A DNA stretch of 8,923 nt from the NCBI GenBank assembly GCA_016209725.1, contig JACQVO010000251.1:1-8923 (forward strand), in the 5' to 3' direction. The notes under the pieces were generated by a model. That model did no database searches, was not told the DNA's origin, and saw only the letters and a list, made by a program, of their open reading frames with translations. The DNA comes from Candidatus Methylomirabilota bacterium (GTDB lineage Bacteria; Methylomirabilota; Methylomirabilia; Methylomirabilales; 2-02-FULL-66-22). Below are positions 1-6,397 of the stretch, one piece after another. The translations under genes and the position numbers were made by a program. How positions within the stretch are numbered: position 1 is the first letter of the stretch; each line of letters starts with the position of its first letter.

Positions 1-30
1 CCTTATGTAAACAGTATTGCCGCCAGCCTG

Positions 31-60
31 GATTATTCGCGAACATGTTCTCGAATAATC
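31..60. repeat. Near-perfect 30-bp palindrome upstream of glyA
   Basis: The outer arms GATTATTCG (31-39) and CGAATAATC (52-60) are exact reverse complements. The centre, GAACATGTTC (41-50), is itself a perfect palindrome on the same axis. Only the pair 40/51 breaks the symmetry, so 14 of 15 pairs match. There is no T-run after it, so it is not a typical intrinsic terminator. It could be an operator for a dimeric regulator or a member of the short ATTCG-type palindromic repeats seen elsewhere in this window. The GAAC-N2-GTTC core resembles the Gram-positive LexA box, but that box has four bases between the half-sites, so I do not call it one. Confidence 0.6.
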
Positions 61-99
61 GCGGAGAATGACCTGTCTGCCGCTCCACAGGCAGGCCAA

Positions 100-121
100 A
101 TCCCAATGGCCAATGACCAAT
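100..121. repeat. Short CCAAT-type direct repeat
   Basis: The unit CCAAT recurs three times with 7-base spacing: CCCAATGG, CCAATGA and CCAATTG. The block lies in the non-coding leader of glyA. It looks like a remnant of a short tandem repeat. No function is evident. Confidence 0.35.
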
Positions 122-199
122 TGCGGAGGGTATTTTCGTGTGCCCCTTGACCATGCGCTGCGGCGCTGTTTTTCCCTCCAGATGTTCCCGGCCTTTTCC

Positions 200-228
200 T
201 TGACAGGGTGTGGCCCCGGGACTACACT
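200..228 (+). promoter_or_regulatory. Sigma70-type promoter of glyA
   Basis: TTGACA (200-205) is a perfect -35 box. TACACT (223-228) is a good -10 box, and the spacer is exactly 17 bp (206-222). Transcription would start near 235, leaving a leader of about 45 nt before the chosen glyA start. The promoter overlaps the 5' end of the longest possible glyA reading frame (GTG 210), which argues for the internal GTG at 282 as the real start. Confidence 0.75.
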
Positions 229-281
229 CCCTTGATTCGACGAAGGCTTCGGGAACCTCGCATGCGACGCGGAGGGGGGCT

Positions 282-1532
282 GTGAAGCGATTGATCGATG
301 TGGATCCGGAGATTGCAGAGGTCATCCGACTGGAGACGGAACGACAGGCATCCAAGCTGGAGCTGATCGCCTCCGAGAACTTCGTGAGCGACGCAGTCCT
401 GGAGGCGGCCGGATCCCCGTTGACCAACAAGTACGCGGAGGGATACCCGGGCAAACGCTACTACGGTGGCTGTGAATTCGTGGACGGGGCCGAGAGCCTG
501 GCGATCGAGCGGGCCAAGCACCTCTTCGGGGCCGATCACGTGAACGTGCAGCCCCACTCCGGCGCCCAGGCCAACATGGCCGCCTACTTCGCCGTCCTGG
601 AGCACGGCGACACGATCCTCGGGCTCAACCTCGCCCACGGCGGCCACCTCACCCACGGCAGCCCGGTCAATTTCTCGGGGCGCTTCTTCAAGATCATCCC
701 CTACGGGGTCGACCGGGAGACCGAGCGGATCGACATGGCCGAGGTCCGGCGCCTGGCGCGGGAACACCGGCCGAAGCTGATCGTCACCGGGGGCAGCGCC
801 TATCCCCGCACCCTGAACTTCGCCGCGTTCCGCGAGGTGGCGGACGAGGTCGGCTGCCTCCTCATGGCGGACATCGCCCATCCCGCCGGGATCATCGCCG
901 CCGGATTGCACCCCTCCCCCATCCCCTACTGTGACCTCGTCACCACCACGACGCACAAGACGCTGCGCGGCCCGCGCGGCGGCATGATCATGTGCAAGGA
1001 GGCCTACGCGGCCGTCGTGAACAAGAGCATCTTTCCCGGCATGCAGGGCGGACCCCTGATGCATATGATCGCGGCCAAGGCGGTGGCCTTCAAGGAGGCC
1101 CTCACGCCCGAGTTCCGCGCCTACCAGAAGCAGATCACCAGCAACGCGACCGCGCTGGCCGAGGCCCTCCTCTCCCACGGGTTCCGCCTGGTGTCCGGCG
1201 GCACCGACACCCATCTGATGCTGGTGGACCTGGCGCCCAAGGGCGTCACGGGCAAAGCCGCCGAGGCGGCTCTAGATCGTGCCGGCATGACGGTGAACAA
1301 GAACGCCATCCCCTTCGACACCAGGCCGCCCGCGGTCACGTCCGGGATCCGGCTGGGGACTCCCGCCCTCACCACGCGGGGCATGCGCGAGGGCGACATG
1401 CGGCAGGTGGCGGGCCTCATCGCCGAGGTGCTGGCGGACGCCGAGGATCCGGGCCGGCAGGCTCGCGTGGCGGGCCAGGTGCGGGAGCTGTGCGCCCAGT
1501 TCCCCCTGTATCGCGAGCGGCTGGCCCACTGA
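282..1532 (+). CDS. glyA: Serine hydroxymethyltransferase
   Basis: This cytosolic PLP enzyme interconverts serine plus tetrahydrofolate with glycine plus 5,10-methylene-tetrahydrofolate and is the main source of one-carbon units. The product is 416 residues, normal for the family. Visible hallmarks are the N-terminal LELIASENF (26-34), NKYAEGYPGKRYYGG (49-63), the HSGAQAN substrate/cofactor region (92-98), DIAHPAG (197-203) with the PLP-contacting Asp197 and His200, and TTTTHKTLRGPRGG (221-234) with Lys226 as the internal aldimine lysine. I chose GTG 282 because GGAGG (271-275) sits 6 nt upstream, a strong promoter overlaps the longer reading frame, and the protein then begins where family members do. 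nrdR follows after 133 bp. Nothing is missing or broken. Confidence 0.97.
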   Translation: MKRLIDVDPEIAEVIRLETERQASKLELIASENFVSDAVLEAAGSPLTNKYAEGYPGKRYYGGCEFVDGAESLAIERAKHLFGADHVNVQPHSGAQANMAAYFAVLEHGDTILGLNLAHGGHLTHGSPVNFSGRFFKIIPYGVDRETERIDMAEVRRLAREHRPKLIVTGGSAYPRTLNFAAFREVADEVGCLLMADIAHPAGIIAAGLHPSPIPYCDLVTTTTHKTLRGPRGGMIMCKEAYAAVVNKSIFPGMQGGPLMHMIAAKAVAFKEALTPEFRAYQKQITSNATALAEALLSHGFRLVSGGTDTHLMLVDLAPKGVTGKAAEAALDRAGMTVNKNAIPFDTRPPAVTSGIRLGTPALTTRGMREGDMRQVAGLIAEVLADAEDPGRQARVAGQVRELCAQFPLYRERLAH

Positions 1533-1548
1533 AGATTCGTTCGTTCCT

Positions 1549-1612
1549 TCCCAATGCGCTATTCGGCTCATGGCGTCCTTGTCCCGCCTGTGGCGGGATT
1601 GGCGGTTGGGAA
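1549..1612. repeat. Nested inverted repeat between glyA and nrdR
   Basis: An outer pair, TTCCCAA (1549-1555) and TTGGGAA (1606-1612), encloses a compact perfect hairpin, TCCCGCC-TGT-GGCGGGA (1582-1598). There is no U-run after either stem, so an intrinsic terminator is not well supported. It may be a palindromic intergenic repeat or an mRNA processing/stability element between glyA and nrdR. Confidence 0.5.
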
Positions 1613-1665
1613 TCTCGGATCGGGACTGATCATTCGGCACCGGTCGGTGCGGCGGAGCGATCGCG

Positions 1666-2136
1666 GTGCGCTGCCCCTACTGCAGTCACCTGTCGGAGAA
1701 GGTGGTGGATTCCCGCGAGGGGAAGGACGGCGAGGTCATCCGCCGCCGCCGGGAGTGCCTGCAGTGCCACCGTCGCTTCACCACCTATGAGCGGATCGAG
1801 GAGATCCATTTCATGGTGGTGAAGAAGGACGGGCGCCGCGAGCCCTTCGACCGGCATAAGCTGCTCAGCGGGCTGCTGAAGGCAACGCAGAAGCGGCCGG
1901 TGAGTGTGGCCCAGCTCGAGGAGATCGTGGACGACATCGAGGGCCGCCTGGCGGAGAAGCCGGATCGCGAGATCGCCTCCAGCGAGGTCGGCGAGCTGAT
2001 CATGCGGCGCCTGCACGATATGGACGAGGTGGCCTACGTCCGCTTCGCCTCGGTCTACCGCCAATTCAAGGATGTCCACCAGTTCGTCGAAGAGGTCAAG
2101 GGCCTCCTCAATTCGGAGAAGAAGACCAAGCCATAG
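1666..2136 (+). CDS. nrdR: Transcriptional repressor NrdR
   Basis: NrdR senses ATP/dATP and represses ribonucleotide reductase operons by binding NrdR boxes. The 156-residue product has the normal family length. It begins with the zinc ribbon: Cys3 and Cys6 in CPYC, Cys31 and Cys34 in CLQC, with the basic stretch IRRRRE (25-30) between them. The ATP-cone follows (about 46-136), including VVKKDGRREPFDRHKL and the C-terminal YVRFASVYRQFKD. The GTG start is placed by MRCPYC, the canonical N-terminus, and by GGAG (1654-1657), 8 nt upstream. No recognisable NrdR box lies in its own leader and no nrd genes are in the window, so its targets are elsewhere. Adjacency to glyA, another nucleotide-precursor gene, is functionally sensible. 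Confidence 0.97.
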   Translation: MRCPYCSHLSEKVVDSREGKDGEVIRRRRECLQCHRRFTTYERIEEIHFMVVKKDGRREPFDRHKLLSGLLKATQKRPVSVAQLEEIVDDIEGRLAEKPDREIASSEVGELIMRRLHDMDEVAYVRFASVYRQFKDVHQFVEEVKGLLNSEKKTKP

Positions 2137-2138
2137 GG

Positions 2139-2169
2139 CGCCGGGGCCTTGCCCCTGCCTAGCCCGGCG
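2139..2169 (+). terminator. GC-rich hairpin just after nrdR (possible terminator)
   Basis: Three bases after the nrdR stop, CGCCGGG (2139-2145) can pair with CCCGGCG (2163-2169). Alternatively GGGGC (2143-2147) can pair with GCCCC (2151-2155) around a CTT loop. A stable stem at this place suits termination or 3'-end protection, but there is no T-tract, so an intrinsic terminator is only a possibility. Confidence 0.35.
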
Positions 2170-2200
2170 TAGCCGGAACCAAACAGGACGAATCCTCGAG

Positions 2201-2305
2201 CGAATATCGAATAACGAATCATGAATGATGAATTTCGAATGAGACCCAGTCTGGGTGCTGGCTGCGCCGGGCGTTCGTCATTCGACATTCGGAGTTCGAT
2301 ATTCG
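2201..2305. repeat. Composite palindromic repeat in the nrdR-met8 gap
   Basis: The outer arms CGAATATCGAA (2201-2211) and TTCGATATTCG (2295-2305) are exact inverted repeats of 11 bp. Inner arms at 2230-2242 and 2278-2290 match at 12 of 13 positions. The middle holds a third small hairpin, ACCCAG (2244-2249) with CTGGGT (2251-2256). The arms are built from loosely repeated GAAT/ATTCG words and are AT-rich against the GC-rich neighbourhood, so the element looks like an acquired or amplified short palindromic repeat. It occupies much of the 359-bp non-coding stretch (2137-2495). In the rest of that stretch I see only a 6-bp stem (GGTTCA 2321-2326 with TGAACC 2332-2337) and a small inverted repeat (CTTAC 2419-2423, GTAAG 2426-2430). 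I found no convincing promoter there. Confidence 0.7.
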
Positions 2306-2495
2306 ACATTTCCTGATCGGGGTTCAGAAGTTGAACCACTCCACGCATTCCCGAACCCGCTTGTTGGGAGCGGCTTCCCGGACACGGCGAAACATTTCAT
2401 TGCCAAGAAACACAGAATCTTACCCGTAAGGGACTATACGACTCCCGACAGGCCACTGGCGCGGGTCCGCCCGGGAGCCTGACAGGACGGGGCCC

Positions 2496-3200
2496 ATGCG
2501 GAAGTTCTATCCCATGATGGTGGATGTGGCCGGCCGACGCTGTCTGATCGTGGGCGGCGGGCCGGTGGCGGAGCGCAAGGTCACGCTGCTCCTGGAGTGC
2601 GGAGCCGACGTGGAGGTGGTGAGCCCCACGGCGAGCCCCCGGCTGACGGCCCTGGCGACGGTGGGGCGCCTGCGCCTGCGGCGCCGACCCGTGCGACCCG
2701 CGGATCTTGCCGGCGCCTTCCTGGTGGTGGCGGCCACGGACGATCCGCAGGTGAACCGGGACGTCGCGGAGCGGGCTCGCCGCGCCGGCGGGCTGGTGAA
2801 CGTGGCGGACGATCCCGGGGCCTGCAGCTTCCTGGTTCCCGCCGTGGTGCGGCGGGGCGACCTGACCGTTGCCATCTCCACGGGCGGTGGCAGTCCGGCC
2901 CTGGCCAAGAAGCTCCGCCAGCGGCTGGAGCGGACCATCGGGCCGGAGTACGAGACGTTCGTGGCGGCCCTGCGCCTCCTGCGCGAGCGGGCGCGCCAGG
3001 CCATCGCCGACCCGGAGGAGCGGCAGGCCATCTACCGGCGGGCCGTGGAGTCCGACCTCTTCGAGGAGGCGGCTCGCGGCGATTCGGCCGCGGTGGCGGC
3101 GCGCATCGACGACCTCGTGAGGTTTCCCCCACGGGCGGGGGCCGGTCCGCATCCCGCACGGCGGGACGGATTCCTTCGGAGAGGCCGGCGCGCCGAGTAA
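2496..3200 (+). CDS. Precorrin-2 dehydrogenase / sirohydrochlorin ferrochelatase (Met8/CysG N-terminal type)
   Basis: This family uses NAD+ to oxidise precorrin-2 to sirohydrochlorin and often inserts iron to give siroheme. The product is 234 residues. The Rossmann signature GGGPVAERK is at 20-28 and ATDD at 80-83. VNVADD (101-106) places Asp105 at the position of the catalytic Asp of CysG/Met8. AISTGG (126-131) has Ser128, matching the phosphorylated Ser of CysG. The segment SPALAKKLRQRLE (133-145) is typical. ATG 2496 follows AGGA (2484-2487) at 8 nt. The stop is 7 bp before the next start, so it leads an apparent met8-ccsA-hemA-hemC operon. The methyltransferase that makes its substrate is not fused to it but lies at 6545. 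The Arg/Pro-rich tail (about 211-234) is not part of the conserved fold. Whether it has chelatase activity is unknown. Confidence 0.93.
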   Translation: MRKFYPMMVDVAGRRCLIVGGGPVAERKVTLLLECGADVEVVSPTASPRLTALATVGRLRLRRRPVRPADLAGAFLVVAATDDPQVNRDVAERARRAGGLVNVADDPGACSFLVPAVVRRGDLTVAISTGGGSPALAKKLRQRLERTIGPEYETFVAALRLLRERARQAIADPEERQAIYRRAVESDLFEEAARGDSAAVAARIDDLVRFPPRAGAGPHPARRDGFLRRGRRAE

Positions 3201-3207
3201 GGCAACC

Positions 3208-4023
3208 TTGACCATCGATCAATTCTTTTTCTATCTCGCCCTCCTCGGGTATCTGCTGGGGACGCTGCACTACCTCCTGCACATCGCCAGCCAGCGGCGG
3301 AGCCTTGGCCGGGTCGCCACCTACGCCACCCTGGCCGGGTTCGGCGCCCATACGCTGTCCCACATCTTCCGGATCTATACACTGGGCCGGCCGCCCCTGG
3401 GCAGCCTGTACGAGAGCCTGTCCTTCCTCGCCTGGGCCATCGTCCTGATCTACCTCGTCACCGAGTTCCGCTACGGCAACCGCGTCATCGGGGCCTTCGT
3501 CCTGCCCATGGTCCTGCTGGCGGGATCGGCGGCGGCGGCCCTTCCCCGTCGGATCGCCGAGCTGGGGCCCGCGTTCCAGGGGGTGGGGTTGTGGGTGCAC
3601 GTGGCCCTGGCCATCCTGGGCAACGCCGCTTTCGCCCTGACCTTTTGCACTGGCCTCATGTATATCCTCCAGGAACGGCAGTTGAAGTCCCGGCTCTTGG
3701 GGCGCATGCACTTCCGGCTGCCGTCATTGGATCTTCTGGATGACGTCAGCGTGAAGTCGTTGTTGTTCGGGTTCCCATTGCTCACGCTGGCGCTCATCAC
3801 CGGGGTTATTTGGGCCGAGTACACGCGGGGATCCTTCTTGCCCCTCTACGGGCGGGAGACCTGGTCAATCCTGAGCTGGTTGATCTACGGCGGCCTGCTC
3901 TACGCCCGCCTGTCGGCGGGCTGGCGCGGCCGCAAGGCCGCCATCCTGGCGATTATCGGTTTCTGCCTGGTCCTGTTCACCCTGATCGGCGTCAGCCTGC
4001 TCCGGACCGGGCGGGTCCTGTAG
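3208..4023 (+). CDS. CcsA/ResC/HemX-family integral membrane protein
   Basis: The product is a 271-residue, very hydrophobic protein with about eight predicted membrane segments (about 4-25, 36-54, 68-86, 91-110, 126-154, 187-206, 216-236 and 245-266). Family hallmarks are PPLGSLYESLSFLAWA (62-77), WVHVALAILGNAAFAL (129-144, His131), LMYILQERQLKS (150-161) and GVIWAEYTRGSF (199-210) followed by ETWSILSWLIY (217-227). CcsA/ResC proteins deliver heme for cytochrome c maturation, whereas Bacillus HemX, of similar length and beside hemA, lowers HemA levels. Here the WWD stretch expected just before the ETW segment is not kept: LPLYGRETW stands where heme lyases have a W..WDPKETW-like run. That and the position before hemA favour a HemX-like role, as inference. 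The TTG start is supported by AAGG (3199-3202) and by the fit of the first membrane segment. Confidence 0.85.
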   Translation: MTIDQFFFYLALLGYLLGTLHYLLHIASQRRSLGRVATYATLAGFGAHTLSHIFRIYTLGRPPLGSLYESLSFLAWAIVLIYLVTEFRYGNRVIGAFVLPMVLLAGSAAAALPRRIAELGPAFQGVGLWVHVALAILGNAAFALTFCTGLMYILQERQLKSRLLGRMHFRLPSLDLLDDVSVKSLLFGFPLLTLALITGVIWAEYTRGSFLPLYGRETWSILSWLIYGGLLYARLSAGWRGRKAAILAIIGFCLVLFTLIGVSLLRTGRVL

Positions 4024-4044
4024 GCCGCTGCTGGGTTCGTGTGC

Positions 4045-5322
4045 ATGGAAATCCTGGTTGTCGGGTTGAACCACACTACAGCCCCCATCGAGCTCCGCGA
4101 GCGCCTCAACGTCCCGGAAGCGGATCTCCCCAAGCCGCTGGAGATGCTGGGGAACTCCCCGGAACTCGTCGAGCGGATGCTGGTGGCGACGTGCAACCGG
4201 GTGGAGATCTATGGGGTGGCCGAGGGATCCGTGGAGAAGGCGGTCGAGGCCATCACGGATTGCCTGGCCAGCCACCGGAACGTGGAAAAGGCCCTCTTCG
4301 CCGACAAGCTGTACACCCACACGGCCGCGGGGGCGGTCCGCCACGTGTTCCGCGTCGCCTCCAGCCTGGACTCCATGGTCGTGGGCGAGCCCCAGATCCT
4401 GGGCCAGGTCAAGACCGCCTACTCCGTCGCCCGCTCCCAGGAGGCCGCCGGCGTCATCCTGACCAACCTCATGGAGCAGGCGTTCCACGTCGCCAAGCGG
4501 GTGCGGAGCGAGACCGGCATCGCCGCCTCGGCCGTGTCCGTCTCCTCGGCTGCCGTGGAGCTGGCGCGGAAGATCTTCGGCGACCTCACCGGTCGGTCCG
4601 TCCTCATCATCGGTGCCGGGGAGATGGCGGAGCTGGCCCTGCGCCATCTCCTGGACGACGGCGTCCGCTCGGTCCTGGTGGCGAACCGGAGCTACGATCG
4701 CGCCGTGACCCTGGCCCGGGAGTTCTGCGGCCGCGCCGTGACCTTTGAGGCCTTCCGCCAGGAGATGGTGGCGGCCGACATCGTGATCAGCGCCACCTCG
4801 GCGCCTCACCTGATCCTGAAGAAGGAGGACGTGCAGATCATCATCCAGCAGCGCCGCCACCGGCCCATCTTCCTCATCGACATCGCCGACCCGCGAGACA
4901 TCGACGCGGCCTGCAACGAGGTGGACAACGTCTACCTCTACAACATCGACGACCTGAAGTCGGTGGTGGAGGCGAACCTGAAGGAACGGCAGCGGGAGGC
5001 GGAGCGCGCCGAGCTGATCATTGAGCGGGAGGTCGGGGTCTACCTCGACTGGCTCCGCTCCCTGGACGTCGTCCCCACCATTGTCTCCCTCCGGCAGCGG
5101 GTGGAGGACATTCGCGGCGCCGAACTGCAGAAGGCCATAACCCGGCTGGGCGACCTGACGCCGGAGCAGCGCGAGGCGATCACGGCCATGAGCCACGCCA
5201 TGGTCAACAAGATCCTCCACCAGCCCATGACGGAACTGAAGCGCCGTGCTGCCCTGCAGGACGGCCACCTGTACACCAGCGTGCTGCGCCGCCTGTTCGG
5301 ATTGGAAGAGCGAGACAAGTGA
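4045..5322 (+). CDS. hemA: Glutamyl-tRNA reductase
   Basis: HemA reduces glutamyl-tRNA(Glu) with NADPH to glutamate-1-semialdehyde, the committed step of C5-pathway tetrapyrrole synthesis. From ATG 4045 it is 425 residues, normal length. MEILVVGLNHTTAPIELRE is the canonical N-terminus. Cys50 in VATCNRVEIY is the catalytic nucleophile, and His100 in RHVFRVASSLDSMVVGEPQ is the conserved active-site His. The NADPH-binding IIGAGEMAE is at 188-196, and a dimerisation helix region begins around 305. A GTG two codons earlier (4039) is possible, but neither start has a clear ribosome-binding site. The gap to the upstream membrane gene is 21 bp, so co-transcription and perhaps translational coupling are likely. 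HemL, which uses its product, is not in the window. Confidence 0.97.
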   Translation: MEILVVGLNHTTAPIELRERLNVPEADLPKPLEMLGNSPELVERMLVATCNRVEIYGVAEGSVEKAVEAITDCLASHRNVEKALFADKLYTHTAAGAVRHVFRVASSLDSMVVGEPQILGQVKTAYSVARSQEAAGVILTNLMEQAFHVAKRVRSETGIAASAVSVSSAAVELARKIFGDLTGRSVLIIGAGEMAELALRHLLDDGVRSVLVANRSYDRAVTLAREFCGRAVTFEAFRQEMVAADIVISATSAPHLILKKEDVQIIIQQRRHRPIFLIDIADPRDIDAACNEVDNVYLYNIDDLKSVVEANLKERQREAERAELIIEREVGVYLDWLRSLDVVPTIVSLRQRVEDIRGAELQKAITRLGDLTPEQREAITAMSHAMVNKILHQPMTELKRRAALQDGHLYTSVLRRLFGLEERDK

Positions 5323-5340
5323 ATCGAGAGCCCCGGGGGA

Positions 5341-5418
5341 ATTCGGAATGGCGAATGGGGAATGCGGAATGATCATCGACGGTCGGGATTCCGCATTCCG
5401 CGCTCCGCATTCCGCATT
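5341..5418. repeat. Palindromic GGAATGC-type repeat across the hemC start
   Basis: GGAATGCGGAAT (5359-5370) is an exact inverted copy of ATTCCGCATTCC (5388-5399), with a 17-nt loop. A further CATTCCGCATT (5408-5418) extends the right arm. The left side contains several degenerate GAATG words at about 7-base spacing (5346-5371). The element lies between the hemA stop and the conserved beginning of HemC, and contains or borders all plausible hemC start codons. If transcribed, the stem could hide the start at 5369. Confidence 0.7.
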
Positions 5419-6361
5419 GGTGATCGGAACGCGGGGGTCGCAGCTCGCCCTGTGGCAGGCGAACCACGTGGCCGAGCGGATTCGCGCCGCTTTTGCCGAT
5501 GTCTCGGTGCTCCTGGAGACCATCAAGACGACGGGGGACAAGATCCTGGACGTGCCCCTGGCCGAGGTCGGGGGCAAGGCCCTCTTCGTCAAGGAGATCG
5601 AAGAGGCGCTCCTGGAGGGGCGGGTGGATCTGGCCGTCCACAGCATGAAGGACGTGCCCACCGACCTGCCCGCGGGCCTCGCCATCGTGGCCATCACGGA
5701 GCGGGCAGACCCCTTGGACGTGCTGATCTCACGGACGGGTGCCCGGCTGAAGGATCTCCCGACGGGGGCGCGGGTGGGAACCAGCAGCCTGCGGCGCCAG
5801 GCCCAACTGCTCCATTATCGGCCCGACCTGACCATGGTCGGCCTGCGGGGGAACCTGGACACGCGGCTCCGCAAACTGGAGGGCGAGGGGCTGGATGCCA
5901 TCGTCCTGGCCGCGGCGGGGGTCAAGCGGCTGGGATGGATGGACCGGATCACCGAGTTCCTCTCGCCGGAAGTGTGCCTGCCCGCCATCGGCCAGGGGGC
6001 GCTGGGGATTGAGAGTCGAGAGCCGATAGTCGAGAGCCGAGAAGGGGGGCCGGAGGCGAGGGTGGTGAACATGGCCCGGATGCTCGATCATCCGGAGACG
6101 CACCTGGCGGTCCGGGCGGAGCGGGCGTTCCTCCGCCGCCTGGGAGGTGGGTGTCAGGTTCCTTTCGCGGCCCACGCGGAACTCGCCGGGGGGCGCATTC
6201 TCCTCCGCGGACTGGTGGCCGCGCCGGATGGACGACGGCTGGTCCGGGGCGAGCGGGGCGGCGCCGCAGAGGACGCCGAGGCGGTGGGATGCGCCCTGGC
6301 TGAGGATCTGCTCGGCCGCGGGGCCGCGGAGATCCTGCAGGCAATTTTCCGGCAGCACTGA
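5348..6361 (+). CDS. hemC: Porphobilinogen deaminase (hydroxymethylbilane synthase)
   Basis: HemC joins four porphobilinogens into hydroxymethylbilane. Conserved landmarks, numbered from ATG 5348 (337 residues), are IGTRGSQLALWQ (26-37), VHSMKDVP (97-104) with catalytic Asp102, TSSLRRQAQL (145-154), GLRGNLDTRL (165-174), PAIGQGALGIE (212-222) and GGGCQVP (266-272) with Cys269 carrying the dipyrromethane cofactor. The start is uncertain. ATG 5348 has a GGGGGA tract (5335-5340) 7 nt upstream. ATG 5369 lies inside a hairpin. GTG 5420 gives the family-like N-terminus VIGTRGS but has no ribosome-binding site. With 5348, residues 1-24 are repeat-derived. A second repeat adds about 7-9 residues near 223-231: Asp102 to Cys269 is 167 residues against 158 for the E. 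coli pair Asp84 to Cys242. The catalytic residues are intact, so the gene is probably functional. Confidence 0.95.
   Translation: MANGECGMIIDGRDSAFRAPHSALVIGTRGSQLALWQANHVAERIRAAFADVSVLLETIKTTGDKILDVPLAEVGGKALFVKEIEEALLEGRVDLAVHSMKDVPTDLPAGLAIVAITERADPLDVLISRTGARLKDLPTGARVGTSSLRRQAQLLHYRPDLTMVGLRGNLDTRLRKLEGEGLDAIVLAAAGVKRLGWMDRITEFLSPEVCLPAIGQGALGIESREPIVESREGGPEARVVNMARMLDHPETHLAVRAERAFLRRLGGGCQVPFAAHAELAGGRILLRGLVAAPDGRRLVRGERGGAAEDAEAVGCALAEDLLGRGAAEILQAIFRQH
6015..6042. repeat. 14-bp tandem repeat inside hemC
   Basis: GTCGAGAGCCGA occurs at 6015-6026 and again at 6029-6040, a period of 14 bases. The related word TCGAGAGCC also occurs at 5324-5332, just after hemA. Read in the hemC frame, the repeat gives ESREPIVESRE. 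The extra residues fall right after the conserved IGQGALGIE segment, in the linker between domains 2 and 3, and keep the frame open. Confidence 0.7.
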
Positions 6362-6397
6362 GTGCTGCTGGCCGTAACAACAGTGAGTAAGTTCCCT

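Noticed and set aside
41..50. LexA/SOS box
   Set aside because: GAAC and GTTC are separated by two bases, not the four of the Gram-positive LexA box, and no SOS gene is adjacent.
155..173. Intrinsic terminator (GCGC-tgcg-GCGC followed by a T-run)
   Set aside because: The stem is only 4 bp; the T-run alone is not convincing.
210..281. N-terminal extension of glyA from GTG 210
   Set aside because: It overlaps the TTGACA/TACACT promoter, lacks family similarity, and a strong GGAGG precedes GTG 282.
2400..2440. Promoter for the met8-type gene (TTGCCA ... TATACG)
   Set aside because: The spacing between these boxes is 29 bp, far from the usual 16-18.
5246..5347. hemC start at ATG 5246 inside hemA
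   Set aside because: The added residues are a shifted-frame reading of the hemA end with no HemC similarity.
3865..5697. 610-residue open frame on the minus strand
   Set aside because: It is antisense to hemA and parts of its neighbours, rich in His/Asp/Gly/Leu low-complexity sequence, and no family is recognisable.
6010..6060. Frameshift or pseudogene in hemC
   Set aside because: The repeat keeps the frame, and all catalytic residues before and after it are intact.
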